Part shown: positions 44,191-56,454 of the stretch, one piece after another | Position numbering within the stretch: the first letter of the stretch is position 1 | How the letters are laid out: each line of letters opens with the position of its first letter | Assembly (NCBI GenBank): GCA_022478985.1 | Contig: JAKSZP010010594.1 | Coordinates: 62,001 to 126,000 of the forward strand | Length of the DNA stretch: 64,000 nucleotides | Origin: Massospora cicadina | Lineage: Eukaryota; Entomophthoromycota; Entomophthoromycetes; Entomophthorales; Entomophthoraceae | Reading direction: 5' to 3' | Notes under the pieces: generated by a model | Told to the model about the DNA's origin: nothing | The model's database searches: none | What the model saw: the letters and a program-made list of their open reading frames with translations, nothing else | Program-made: the position numbers and the translations under genes

Positions 44191-47100
44191 AATGTAATGC
44201 CTTGCCAGGTATGATAATATAGGTGTTCTATAGGGCATGAGTATATCCCTACGTAAGTTAAGCTTTAGTAAAGAAATTTGCTTTTAGTCTAATTTAGTAC
44301 AAAGCCTTTAGATAAAATACTTAATGCTGGATTTTCCCATGACCATATTTCCAGCCTCTACTAGATAATGGAACTTAAATTATATTTGTCCTATCCTAAT
44401 TGTTTCTGTGATATTCGCCTATATAATAGTTGGTTTTAGTGTCAGTATCTGATCCTATGTTGATTCTGCATAATGTTTTATCAAACACAACTGCTGAAAA
44501 TGTTTGTAGGTACAATTTGGTTGTTGGTTGGATAATCAATAGTTATACCCTACATATATTAATTAGTATGAGATGTTAATTGATTATGGGTATCTAGGAG
44601 TTACCAGAGCATTGTAACGCTTGTCTGGACAGTAGCTTGTATATTGGCCTGTGCAACGCGGCCTACCCTTAGTGGTTAATTATTTTCATTACCTAATCAT
44701 TCCGCTAGCTCTTAAAGTTTAATTTAGTAATGCAAAATAAAGGCGCTGGAATACGTTATCTATAAGTCATCCCAGAAGGATCATAAACTAGTCGGCTATG
44801 GATGCCAATTAAGTAGATAGATAACGTATGAGTCATTCATTGTGGACATGATTCCTTGAGGGTAAAGTTCATTAGAAATGAATTTCAGATACATTGTAGT
44901 GCCAACAATTAGTTGAGCACCAAAAAAATTTTGGTATGCCCTCTTTATTTAATTATAGACAGAATTAGACAGTTCTAAATGTTCAAGCTATTTATTGGGT
45001 TTGCTTCTGTTGAGGTGTGTGGTTTAGTCCAATCATCTTTTTCTAAATACCCATAGTGATGTAGATATAAATTAGTTGTAATTGATACCTGAATGAGGTT
45101 AAACTTAATTACAATGAAGACTGATTGGATAATTGTTATGATACATCAACGCTTCTTTGTTCTTTCAAAATTAAACCCTCTGGTTGTAAGATGATACCTG
45201 ATTGAGGCCAATCTCAATTATAGAGAAGATTTTCTGGTTAGCTTCTGTCCTAAACCATCACTTCTCTATTTCTTACAATTATTCATTCCTTTAGCTGTAA
45301 GAAAATACCTAAGTGAGGTCAAAATCAAATATAGTGAATAATGGCTGGTTAGCTGTTGCCATACACTAGAGCTTCTTTATTTTTACAATTAGTTAGATGA
45401 ACTTGTACTTTTACTTTAATATTTTTAAAGGTTTAAAAACCATAAATTATACAATTTAGATATAGCTTTAGCTTTGCTTCTTTGGAAGAGAATAAGGATT
45501 TAGTTGTCCTTGTATATATTATTTAAAAACCTAGAGTGAAATAGATATCACACACCTGTAAGAGGATACCTGAGTGGTGTTGAGACCACTTGTAAAGAGG
45601 GCCATACTGGCTAGTTGTCTCCATACAACTAGCAATCTTGTATCTTATAAAAACTCATTCACAGAACATGTGTAATAAACTTACCATAAAAGTATAGTCA
45701 CTACTAAAATTCATATGCACTCATAACTGGAAATATGAGTGACATTTCAAAAAGCTATGCACCATACTGAAATGGTTTTGTGATTATATATGAAAGAAAA
45801 GTTTGTGTGGTTAAGTTAACTGTAAATTTTTGGAATGCTTACAAGTAGATACATGATTGCAGACGCAAAAGTATGCATCAGGCCTCCAGTATATTTAAGA
45901 AACTGAACATCATGTAATTGATTTTCAAGTGTTTAATGCTGCCATGTGCTTCTATTCGACATTTTGAATGCAGTCTCTTTTAAAACTACTTGAGCAATAG
46001 TTTTGGTATGCATACATAGCTATATATTGATATCAAGTAACTTAATGCATTTCTTCTGATTTTTTTTAATTGGGTACTCCTTTAGCTTCTAAAAATTTTG
46101 TAAAACTTATGAATTTGTACTAATTTTTGTTCAAGATCTGTCTTACCCGTATGGTGCACTGAGACTGCATTGGTAGCTTTGAAACTCAAATTGAGGCTAA
46201 ATACTACAAAAAGTAACTATACAGTTAGGTGCACAAACTTTACATTAAATTATCAATTTGAATTAACATTGTACACATCAACTAATATTAATTAAATTGT
46301 TTAATAATAAGCACACTTAAATAAATGTCAGTATAAATGGTGAATTTTGGTCCAAAAGATAGAAAAATCTTCCAAAAGGTAAATACTAAAGCAAAAATTT
46401 ATTTTATTCATAAAGTATAGTAGTTGTTTTTTCCTGGGGTAAACCTTTTTGAGATAAACTCTTTATCCGATTATTTCTCATTTCAAAGTTGAGTTAACAA
46501 AGCTTCAAGTGCTATTCTGCTCACATAGGTAAAAGTTTCAATACTCTCTGAAAATAAGAAAAACTAAGATAGATCATGGGTCATCAAACTCTTTAGTTCA
46601 TTAAAACTGTGTTGCTCAATTTTATTCTATGATCACGATACTCTTTTTTGAAGTAAAAAGAATGGCAGAAATCTGGCTGTAATTGAGTATGAATGAATGT
46701 TAAGCTGACAATAACTGTTACATCTGGTGGTAAAATCAAATATTAAACCCTCTAGTGAAGATCTATTCTGATATAACCTCATACTATGAATTTTTTGTAT
46801 TTTTAATTTTTCAGCATTACTAAATACCAATTCACCTCACAAACCGCTAATTTCGCTCTATATTGTGCTCACATAAATTCTGAATTAGCAGCACTAAAAT
46901 TATATCTAATTTGTATCATTAATTATGACCATAGTAAGATTCTACTTGTGCTCTAAAAAGAGGGTTTTAAAGCGTTCAAAGTTACTTTTTTTCTTTTTAG
47001 TGTATGATTTTCATATTTTTATGCTTACTAAATTGAAATGTCAGTTATTTCAGGTTCAGCATGTATGGACTTATGTAAAGTCATTATAAATCATTGTGCT

Positions 47101-49419
47101 TAATGCTATGAGAGATTACTGCCAACTTCTTAATTTCAGAATGTCATCGATGACTTTTATATAAGTTTTATGCCCCATTTATTGTACACATCTTGTTGTT
47201 AATGTAGCTCAAGTTTAGCTGTTTTTTATAAATTAAGATTTGACTTAGTGCTTTTATTTCAAACAAAATTCTCTCAATTGCAGTAACATTTTCATCCACA
47301 ATCAGGAAAATTGATTGCTGAACTTTGTAATCCAGAATTAAGGAAATTAGGCTTAAGTAAAAATCTTATAAAATGGTTATGACCCTAAGAGGATTGGCAT
47401 ATTATGAACAAACTTATATTTAATAATTTAGTATGGCTAGGAGATCTCTCTAGAGATATAAAATACCAGCTCTTAGCCATGAGGAAGATTGTTAATAGAT
47501 CACTCAGTTCATTATATATTCTTTTTAATTAAATAATTAAAGTTATGCTTATCTAAATTAGAAATGTTTTCTAATTAAACAAGCTTCATACAGAAAATGT
47601 GACAAGATTGTGTTTGACTTCTAGATAAAGAGCTATAATTGTTTAGGAGGATATCTTATAAGAGAACATAGAGTTTCTTTTTACTTGTTAATTGCCTTAT
47701 AAGCTTATTAATGTTGAGCGTACTGTAAGACAATTGACTAAATTGAGTATATATTGGCTTTAATATTTTCTAAATAAAAAGAAATATTATAACAATTAAA
47801 AATTTTATCATGCTTTCTAGTATTTTAGCTCTTAATTATTGACTGATAACCTAAACTACCTTAAAAAACTAAGTGATTTACTTACATTGGTAAAATCAGG
47901 GTCATAATATAATAACTTTGCTTTTTGTATTATTTTTGTATCTGTCAAATTTAAGGATATGTCCAGGAAATTTTAGTTCTTGGTAAAAAATGCAAGTTTA
48001 AAGTCATTGATATTACTGTTGGCCTCTTATTTTGGTTCAAACACAACCTTAAATTTTTGGGATGTTATTTAACGTTTGATGGATAGATAGTATTACTAAA
48101 TAAGTAGGCAAAATTACAGCTGGTTAATACTCTGAATATATTGTACATGATCTTTTTTAAAGTACCTGTGACATTCTTATTAACACAAAAGGCACTTAAC
48201 ATGTTCAAACTTACCATAACTAGTAATAGAACTTATGTGATTAATGTATGTTTATAGTGAGCTATAATATCCAAAAATAAATTAACATTGGTTGATATTA
48301 TTCTCCTATAAAGGTGCTAAATATTTCCATTATTAAAATATAGATGATAGGAATAATTTTTTGTAATTCTGTTGAGTGTTATATTTTTGCTGCTAATTTC
48401 AACTTTGCCATTACTTTTTGGCACCCCATTTACTGGAAAGTACAATGGAATTGTAAAGTATAATTCATACACTGACTTCCTTTTTTGATTTTCTTTGCTT
48501 TTTTAGAAACTTGGTATTCAAAAAGGCTATATAATGATTGATTTGAAATTCTTGACATTGATATGGTATTCTCCAAGCTAAGCTAAGAGAACGTCACTAT
48601 TTTTTAAATTATGTAAAATAACTTCTGACAGTTAAAGAACTTATTTTCCTTCTGACTCATCAAGAACTATTTGGTTTAAAATTTGATTAATCATCATGTA
48701 CAAAGTTATAAAACTTTGTGTATTTATTCTTTATTATAAAGTATTGTTGTAGTGTACTGGCAGTGGTTTGTATCCATTCTCATTTTTAGTACACATTAAT
48801 CTTTTCTCAATGTTGGAAAGTATATCAAAATTCAAGAGTTCTTGACACAATAGCAGCACGGTAAATTATTTAAATTAAATACAATAACTTTTTTAGATTG
48901 TACTTTCCCCTGGTTGGCATGCCTCGATTAAATTTTTAAAACTTTTTAGATTGCACCTTACCGTAAATTTCAATTGAGAAGAACAAAAATATGTCTACAA
49001 CAGGTTTGTTGAAAACCTCCAAACATTAGAAAAAAGCTAGAATAATCTTGAGAATAATTATATATAGAATTTAGTTAGGAATTTCCTTGTTACGATAAAA
49101 ACTGAGGATAACAAGATGCAAAAATGATTACAAAGTATGTTTAAATTGTGGTTCTTGTTGAATTTCGCCATAGTAGGGGTAAAATAAATCTGAGGTTTAC
49201 AATACTTTTTATATCTCGCATTGACACAAGATGTATTTGGTTTAATTTATCAATTAATGCATGATTAAGGCTTAAGGTCCAAGATTGTCATTATGATATC
49301 CAAATTCCTAGCACTAAAATTTTCCCATCAATTATGCCCAAATTATGAGATAGTGAATCATATGATAATTTTAATGATGAAATGAGAATGAATCGCCTCA
49401 CTGATGATCCACCAACTTA
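44191..49419. other. 5.2-kb AT-rich stretch without genes
   Basis: No frame carries a protein motif I can name; the longest ORF is 65 codons (46633-46830, minus). CG dinucleotides are rare. The only structure I can see is the repeat array at 44995-45665. It may be ancient repeats beyond recognition or spacer DNA. Confidence 0.5.
44995..45665 (+). repeat. Local array of ~110-bp units
   Basis: Four diverged units begin TGTAA...ATACCT(G/A)A at 45077, 45185, 45296 and 45557. Each continues with a GAGG/GTGT box, CTGGTTAG and a CCATACA-like end. The first three are in tandem (108- and 111-bp spacing). A larger duplication joins 44995-45180 with 45465-45665, because the flanks (TTTGCTTCT...GATAT) repeat too. 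Part of each unit can form a short hairpin. Confidence 0.6.
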
Positions 49420-50186
49420 AATTAATAAATGTAAAATGCCCTATTTAAGATTTATCTCGCCCTAAAACTTTTCTCTCTTGTTGCAAACACTTTTGCAACA
49501 TATTTGATTTAAGTCTAGGTAAGTTTAGTAATCTCATCGAGAATTTTAGTGTGTACCCAATGTCAGGTAGCAGTTGGGCAAGCAAAGTTAAAGGCATAGG
49601 AGCGGGCCTCACACCAAACAAGTTTTATAAAAGCCCTGGTGACACTGGCGGCCTAGATAAAATCAATAGTAAAAATTGGCAGTTAGCATTTCCCCAGAAA
49701 TTTTGGCCTGGCAAGCGCGCTGCAACCAGTTCATCAATATGCTGCACTCCCAACCACTGTTGTCAGTGGATCATGGGGTGTGAGTATTCCTGGATATACA
49801 ACAAACAGCACTTTGGGAGAGGTTTGTGGAGATGTACACACACATTTCCCAAATGCAGTGTACATTGCACTGCACTCTATGGCTTATGGTTGGCTGGATC
49901 TTGGGTTCAAAAGCAAAAATGCGGTGGATAAAGCCACAAAAGAGCTGATGGTGGACCTCCCAGATGGTTAATGGGTAGTTGACATGAAGCGCACTCATTG
50001 GACTAAATCTAACCAAAATTTTAAAACTTTTGACTTCCTACCTACAACAATTAAGTGCACCATGCTGGAGCACCACCTAAAGGCTGGGCTCATCAAATAT
50101 GGAGAAATTCATTCCTTTGAGATGCAGCACTTTACACTCATGCTGGACCTGTGCACGGACAAAATGATTGCTGTTCTCACCCCATC
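49420..50186 (+). pseudogene. L1 LINE ORF1, 5' part
   Basis: Start of a non-LTR retrotransposon. An open stretch from 49551 begins MYPMSGSSWASKVKG in one frame. After a shift near 49700 it continues in the frame holding AALPTTVVSGSWGVS, FPNAVYIALHSMAYGWLDLGF and, past one TAA (49969-49971), TKSNQNFKTFDFLPTTIKC to LCTDKMIAVLTPS. The protein would be an RNA-binding ORF1 product; its zinc knuckle lies beyond G7. G7 splits it after 50186. The 5' end of L1 is approximate. Confidence 0.7.
50182..50186. other. G7 target duplication, left copy
   Basis: CCATC, repeated exactly at 59772-59776 on the other side of G7. Confidence 0.9.
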
Positions 50187-51349
50187 TGTAAAAATTTACT
50201 CTTTTGGATTATTATTGGTTTACAACCCTAGTAGTCTTTTTACTGCACAGGTTAGATTTCCTTGTGCACCTCGCATTGTATAAGATGTACTATCCAATAA
50301 TAGTATGGAAACTATTATATGTAGTTGAGTTTGAACTATTTATTAGGCCCAATGCTTTGGCCAGTACTTCCAATTAGATACTCCAAGTTGTACTTGCAGG
50401 GATTCATTCCCTATATTACTGTCCACCTGGTCTTTGTCAAGATCACCTGATGACAGTCTATTTTGGCCCAACAAACAATTGGCAGCTATCCCTGATTATG
50501 GTTCCCTTCATCTCTAGATCCCCGCTCAGATCTCTACTCTTCTCTCTGAGAGTCTTCCAATTATTGCCTTCTGCAATAATATCATTGAGATGGAACTTCA
50601 CACTGGATTCTGATAGTCTAACTATACACTGAATCTACAATATAACTAATGATACTTTTTTTGTTAATCTGTGGTTTTTTGTGTTTTTCATTGTGATTTT
50701 CAATGTTTTTTATTTATTGAATCCTAGGGAATTATATAGTAGGGGATTCGGCCATCTAACCCTCAGTTGACACCTCTTCAATGAAATGGCAGCTGCTGCC
50801 ATTGAATCACCCTTCCTCATCTCAGCAGTGATGGCCTTCCCCATCCTGGCTAGGATTCTGTCATTGGACATCCTCAAGACCTCAAATGAAAAGAGTAGGA
50901 AACGTGTCCCTAACGTTTTCCTCTCAATCCAAGTGAACCAACCATAATTGGCTAGCTACCTGCTTAGGTAATGTTACTTAATACCCATTATGGCAGGTCA
51001 CTTCACCAACTGATCGATTTGCTAGTTGCAGGTGGCATCACTCACCTCGCAACTCACTATTTATTCCCAACCAGTTGGTGATGAAACCTGACTGATCCCA
51101 AATGGTACACCTAATATTTAATCACTATCAGATGCCCCTATTTCATCAGATACTCCACCCGATGAGATCTTAGGTATTCATTCAGATTGATCCTTAATGA
51201 TACAACCAGGCGAATATCCCAAAATCCCCCATATGTAGTTCCTCCAAAACTCGGGCCAACTGATTTCTGATTCACTTCGCTTTAGGGAATCTTCCCCTAG
51301 CGACACCAGGTAATCTAGCAGGCTGTAAATATGGGCAAAAATCCCAACA
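50187..51349 (-). repeat. G7 3' LTR
   Basis: Starts TGTAAAAATTTACTC and ends AATCCCAACA. Identical in length (1163 bp) to 58609-59771. The minus strand carries a TATATAA box near 50733-50743. A sense ORF-like segment with MGKAITAEMRKGDSMA (about 50850-50795) is kept in both LTRs. Confidence 0.95.
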
Positions 51350-51366
51350 CATCCCCCCTCTTGCCT
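51350..51366 (-). other. G7 polypurine tract
   Basis: Plus strand CATCCCCCCTCTTGCC next to the LTR. The minus strand gives GCAAGAGGGGGGATG, a clear polypurine tract at the 3' LTR border. Confidence 0.8.
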
Positions 51367-51869
51367 AGATTTCCAGTGAGAAAAGGACTAGGGCATGAGA
51401 ACGCCACTTTGGACGCCTGGTCGAATACTTCATTGGTTCAAGTGGAGTACACTCATCAATGCTCAATGCTGATTGGGATGACCTTCAGCATACGGCGTTC
51501 CTCCTCTTCCTTCTTGCTACCGCCTACTCAGAGCGCGGTCCCCATGACCTTCTGTCATTCCAGGATGATCAATTTACTCATGATGATATTAGTCCCAGGA
51601 TCTGGTTTTCCCCCCATCAGGGCATATGACCCTCTTTCATATTCAGGATTCTTGGTCTGGCATCCTTGATTTCCTGATTCTCTCCTTGTCCTAGACAGGA
51701 GACTCTTGCCATCAATGTTCGTTTTGTGGCTTATTTGAGAATACTTATTTCTATTTGCCTTTGTTATTTCGCTCATAACCTCTTGGCTGTAAGTCATTCT
51801 TAATTCTTCCCTTGGAAAGCTTATCTCATTCTTTTTGAGATTAATTTCCCAAATTTGGAGCCTAATGAA

Positions 51870-53107
51870 TTAAAGAGTGCATAATGTCAACTTCTATATA
51901 AGTCCAATATCCCCTCTCTATTCCTGCTCATATGTCAAATTCAGAATCTCGCTACCGCAGCTTCTTAACAGTCTGTCTGATCTTGACCTCTGCCTCTTCC
52001 AGCAGATAGTTTGGGATGCTCACCAGAACCTCTTCTATGGTCCTTCCAGGACTCATATGGCTAGTCTGGTGCAAGCAGCTAGTCCTTTCAATGAATTACC
52101 AGAAACGGTAATAAATCCCTCCAAAACTAGGCTGGCCATCATTTAGAACAACTCTCAGCTGACTCTTCCTTTACAGTCAATCCCCAAGTTGGACTTCAAA
52201 AACCTCTAGATTCAGCTCCTTTTGCTGATGCTATAACATCATCATTGATGCTCTGGAGATCATGCTGGTCGCTCTGGATCATTCGTTCTTGGCTGGGTCA
52301 GACTTGCTCCCTGAGTTCCTCTTCTGACTTGGTCAATTCTACCAACCCGCTGTACTGGTTTCTGAGCTCTTAATTGAGAACAACATACACTTCAAGCTCC
52401 CCTATGATGAACTCCAAGCCCAAGTCACTGAGGCATTGACATTAGCACTGAATCCCTCTGATCTGGACAACCTTCTGGATTGGGACACTGCTGCTTATGC
52501 TCACCACTTTACTGGCCAAGTTCTCCAAAGTTGGTTGACGAAGCTTCCAGCCTCACCTGGCTTCCATTGGTCATTCAGCTTTAGCTTCCTCGAAGCCCAT
52601 AGTCATCATTTGCAGGATGCAATCCACTCTCTGCACAACTACCTCTTCTCTGGAGCTTCTCATCGCTATCTTCCATTGATGGCATTAATCAGGGGCATGA
52701 TTTGACAACCCCCTTCGAGTAATCCTTCTTTGCTGCCAGCTCACATGTCTGGTATCCTCAATGAAGCCCATTGGCGGGCGCTTAAGACAGTTCTTCCAGC
52801 TCTGGTGCCTTATTGGGATTACTTAGGGTTATTCACCAATAACCTCTTTCTCTATTGCTGTTTTCCTCCCCACTCTAGGGTTTCACGATTGGTATCTTCT
52901 GACATGTCAATTTTCCCTTCCCCTAGTCGCATTTTCTCAGGGCTTGGTGTCCACTCAACAAATGTGGTTTTGTGTAGGTCTCGCCCTCACAAGTGTCTGA
53001 TTGCATATCAATTTCAACAGGCTATTTCTTCCTACCACGATCCATCCTCCCTCCCTCAAGAGCAACATAGGCGGAATCATCCCCATACTGAGGACAACCA
53101 ATAAAAA
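51870..53107 (+). pseudogene. Antisense ORF region inside G7
   Basis: Plus-strand coding-like region opposite to G7's own genes, between pol and the 3' LTR. Frame 1 is open 51877-52146 (LLNSLSDLDLCLFQQIVWDA...). Frame 2 is open from about 52230 to 53104 with only two TGA stops (52325-52329, 52703-52705). It contains LPYDELQAQVTEALTLALNP, NLLDWDTAAYAHHFTGQVL and LNEAHWRALKTVLPALVPYW. About 400 residues, Leu/Ser/His/Pro-rich, no transmembrane run or known domain. Antisense ORFs at this place are known from some plant Ty3/gypsy elements. Function unknown. Confidence 0.55.
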
Positions 53108-53214
53108 TAAAAATTATAAAAAACATTGGCTTTTTTTCTATGCATTTTAATTTTTTTCAATATCTTTATCAATTTTTTATCTTTATTCTTCTTTTTTCTT
53201 ATGGGACTTGACCT

Positions 53215-53400
53215 TGTTTTGGTTCAGAGGTCCATCTTTTCCCCCAAACTGGGTCCTGGGTACTTAAACCTACCAGTTTTCCATGGTTCAGAGGTCCTTT
53301 TTTCGGACTTAACCATCTAGACTGGTTCAGAGGTCCTTTTTTTGGACTTGAACTAACCATCAGGACATGACCAACTTAATGGTTCATCAGTCCTTCATGA
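53215..53400 (+). repeat. Short tandem repeats with GGTTCAGAGGTCC
   Basis: Copies of GGTTCAGAGGTCC at 53221, 53285 and 53324 and a decayed one at 53381, each followed by a T-run and GGACTT(A/G)AAC. GTCC-(A/T run)-GGAC can pair as a small hairpin. The same unit is found at 23723-23807. Confidence 0.65.
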
Positions 53401-53429
53401 ACTCTTTTTTTTATTTTTTCTTCAATCCA

Positions 53430-54250
53430 ATGCTTTAGATACTTATCGTGGACCTGATTTACTACTCTTCCATCCAAGAGATTCTTGATGGAGTAAGCAT
53501 TGGTCACTATCTTTGTGATTACTTCAAATGGTCCCAACCACACCATCTAGTTTGTTTCTTCGCCTAAAACCATACATATCGCAATAGGTGACTCTTCTCC
53601 TATTCTATATTCTTCTAATGGCAGTTGGTTCTTGTCATCCATCAATTTCGCTCATATCCTTTTCTTCAAGGTTGTATTGAATGCTTGCAATTTTATATCA
53701 ATCAGGATACTTATCAGTAGGTTCAAGTATTGTTTGGTACTCATCCCCAACGTAGGTTCTACTACCAAATATAATATCAGTGGCAACGCGGCCTTCCTCC
53801 CATATAGTAATTCAAATAGCATCTTTCTGTCGCCGTATGATGACTAATGTTGTAGGCAAATGTCACCAAACTCAGGTACATTCCCCACGCGGAAGTTCTC
53901 CCTGCGACTAGCTTCCTCAGCATTGTGGCCAGTGTCCCATTGACCCATTCTACCAGTCCATTCATCTCCGGCTGGTATGGTGCTGACACAACTCCTTCAG
54001 ATCCCCATTATTTCATTTAGCCTTGGGATCACATGAGATGTGAAGTTGGTCCCATTGTTGCTCAGTAGGACTTGCAGACATCCATGCTGGTATACTACTT
54101 GATCCAGTATGAATCTCGCAGTGCTGGTAGCATCAACTCTGGTTAGGGCTTTCGTTTTGACCCATCTCATCAGAAGGTCAATGGCTACTATGATGTACTT
54201 GACTCCTCCTGTGCTCATCGCCAGCAGTCCCATCATGTCAATGGACACCG
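53430..54250 (-). pseudogene. G7 integrase core and C-terminus
   Basis: Minus strand: SIDMMGLL gives the first catalytic Asp (about 54240). LLSNNGTNF gives the second motif with Asp changed to Asn (family SDNGxxF, about 54060). PYQPEMNGLVEWVNGTLATMLRK gives the third motif with Glu kept (about 53980-53920). A frameshift/stop separates motifs two and three near 53993. The C-terminal domain continues to about 53.43 kb without a clear chromodomain. The Asn change disables strand transfer. Confidence 0.9.
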
Positions 54251-54278
54251 TGTACCAGGAAAATCCAGGTCAGACCAG

Positions 54279-54521
54279 TCAGTATCCAGTTGTATTATTG
54301 TGTGATTTATGCAGCTGGCATTCCACGCAACAATCCAGATGATCCTTGACATCATAGTTAATCGATTCCCAGTAATAATACTGGAAAATATGGTCAGTTG
54401 TTTTTCTCAGGCCTCCGTGCCCAACAACCTTGTGAGCTGCCTGTACTATTGCTTCTCTTTCCAACAGTTTCAGGAATAATAGCCACTTCCCATTGATCGT
54501 CTTGAATACTTGTCCATCCAT
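54279..54521 (-). pseudogene. G7 integrase zinc finger
   Basis: AAHKVVGHGGLRKTTDHIFQ...YDVKDHLDCCVECQLHK shows the complete HHCC pattern (H-x3-H and C-x2-C) that precedes the integrase core. It overlaps the RNase H tail reading frame by about 50 bp, so a frameshift lies between. Confidence 0.9.
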
Positions 54522-55204
54522 AGTCTCGGTTTTTCCATCACTTTTTGAAGCGCACCTTGGATTTCTTGAGGCTTATCCTCAATTCTTCCTTTGACCATTC
54601 TCTGAAATAGCTCATCCGCCTGTGGGTATACCAACTGGACCATTGGCAACCGCAATAAGCCATCCGCGTTCTGATGAAAAGCCCCCACTTGGTGTACTAT
54701 CTCATAATTGTAAGCCTGAAGCTTAAGTGCCCATCAGGCTAGTCATCCTTCCAGTTCCCGTAGATTGTGCAGCCAACACAGAAAAGAGTGGTCCATCACC
54801 ACCTTAAAGTGCGTTACATGGACGTACACTCAAAACTGCTTACAGGCGTAAATGACTGCAAGGCATTCACGCTCAGTCATAGTGTAGTTCCTCTCAGCGA
54901 CTGAGAGTGTCCAGCTCACATATGCCACCGGATGCTTGTCCCCAAGTTCATCTAATTGGCTCAGAACAGCTCCAATCGCCGTCAACAAAGCATCAGTTTG
55001 GATGATAAACTCCCGATCAAAATTTAGATATTTCAGGATTGGCAAATTTATCAAATACTGGCGTAAATCATCAAAGGAGTCCTGGGCCTCTTCATTCCAT
55101 AAAAATCCTTTTTTTGGATCCTTTAATAAATGAAACAAAGGCTTGGCTATTTGGGCGAAGTCCCAAATAAATTTTCTGTAGTATCCAACCATCCTAAGGA
55201 ACAC
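54470..55204 (-). pseudogene. G7 RT connection and RNase H
   Basis: ORF 54830-55204 reads MVGYYRKFIWDFAQIAKPL, then FIIQTDALLTAIGAVLSQ (first Asp), AYVSWTLSVAERNYTMTERECLAVIYACKQF (second box, Glu). ORF 54470-54688 supplies the end GAFHQNADGLLRLP (family HxxNADALSR). A stop near 54735 and a frame change separate them. The catalytic Asp and Glu I can see are intact. Confidence 0.9.
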
Positions 55205-55900
55205 TTGTATGTCTCAGACACTTTTGGTACAGCCATGCGCTCTATAGCTGCTATCTTCTGGGTTTGCAGCTGCAATCCATTTGCATTGATCACAAATCCC
55301 AAGTACTCCAACTCTTTCTTGAAGAAGTGGCACTTCCTTGGCTTGATCTTCAAGTTAGCCGCGGACAGTCTCTTAAAACTTCCTCCAAGTGGTGCAGCTG
55401 ATCAGTAAACGTTCTACTGAACACATTGATATTGTCCAGATATACCAGGTTGCATGACAACTTCAAGTCGCTTAATATTGCGTCCATGGCCTTATGGAAC
55501 ATCGTGGGTTCATTGCAAAGACCCTGGGGCATCCTCACTGGCTGGTATAACCCCTGTGTGGTAATAATCACACATTTTTCTTGGTCTTCTTCTGGCAAGT
55601 CGATCTGCCAGTAACCTAAGATTAATCCATCACAGAGAAATACTTCGCTTCTCCTAATTGATCCAGTGCATCGTCAATCCTTGGTAGGTGATACAAATCC
55701 TTCTTTGTAATTTTGTTCAGCCTCCAATAGTCAATCACCACCTGGCTTGATCCATCCTTCTTCTTCACAATCATAATTGGAATTTCCCAGGGACTTGATG
55801 ACGGAACTAAAAGCCCATACTTTACTAGTTTGCTGATCTCATCTTCCACTACTGCTTTGGTGGCTTTTGATCTTTGGATTGGTCTCATCCTTATTGGTAG
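55147..55900 (-). pseudogene. G7 reverse transcriptase
   Basis: Three overlapping minus-strand stretches. 55622-55888 has RPIQRSKATKAVVEDEI, SSSPWEIPIMIVKKKDG, VIDYWRLNKITKKDLYHLP and ends FSVMD, the first catalytic Asp. 55350-55598 has GLYQPVRMPQGLCNEPTMF and the active-site box LVYLDNINVFS, with the second Asp of YLDD replaced by Asn. 55147-55353 has CHFFKKELEYLGFVINANGL, the thumb start. Frameshifts at about 55610 and 55350. Confidence 0.9.
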
Positions 55901-56454
55901 ATTTTATTGTGTCAACCTTGTAAATTACATCTCATGTACATCCCAAATTGTGGTCATCCTGAGCGAACACTTCCCAATATTTCTCAAATAATTTGAGCAC
56001 CTCCTCCTTCTGCCCTTCCGGCAGATCTTCAAGCTGCTCCCTATAACCAATAGGTTGATGCTTTCAGCCTCCCCAGCTGTTAATCCCATTTCCTTGAGAG
56101 ACCCAAAATCATGGAATCATCTCAATTATGCTGTTGGGATTAAATGAATAAATGCGATAATTTGATTCCTCTTGATCTTCATCAGTTTTTCGCTCAAATT
56201 TGCCAAGAGAACTCGTATTTCTCCATGGCCTGGCATTATTATGCTGAGAGCCACCCATGGCTCTACTCTGGACTCCTTCCAGGGGCTTTGACTTCTCCAT
56301 ACAACAGCTCCAGAATCTCTAAAGCCAACCCTGTGTCAACTATCATCTGCAATCTAGCCGGTATGGTCCTTTCCTTCTTGATCCTTAAGGTAGTTCCCCA
56401 GTTTTCAAGGATTTCTGCCGGCATCTCTCATTGCTTCCTACCAACTAATTAATA
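55901..56454 (-). pseudogene. G7 protease-RT linker
   Basis: Minus-strand spacer with one open stretch (56109-56300) and several stops. No enzymatic motif. Confidence 0.5.

Noticed and set aside
53126..53320. 64-codon plus-strand ORF, Phe/Leu-rich
   Set aside because: T-rich low-complexity sequence; hydrophobicity is a by-product of base composition.
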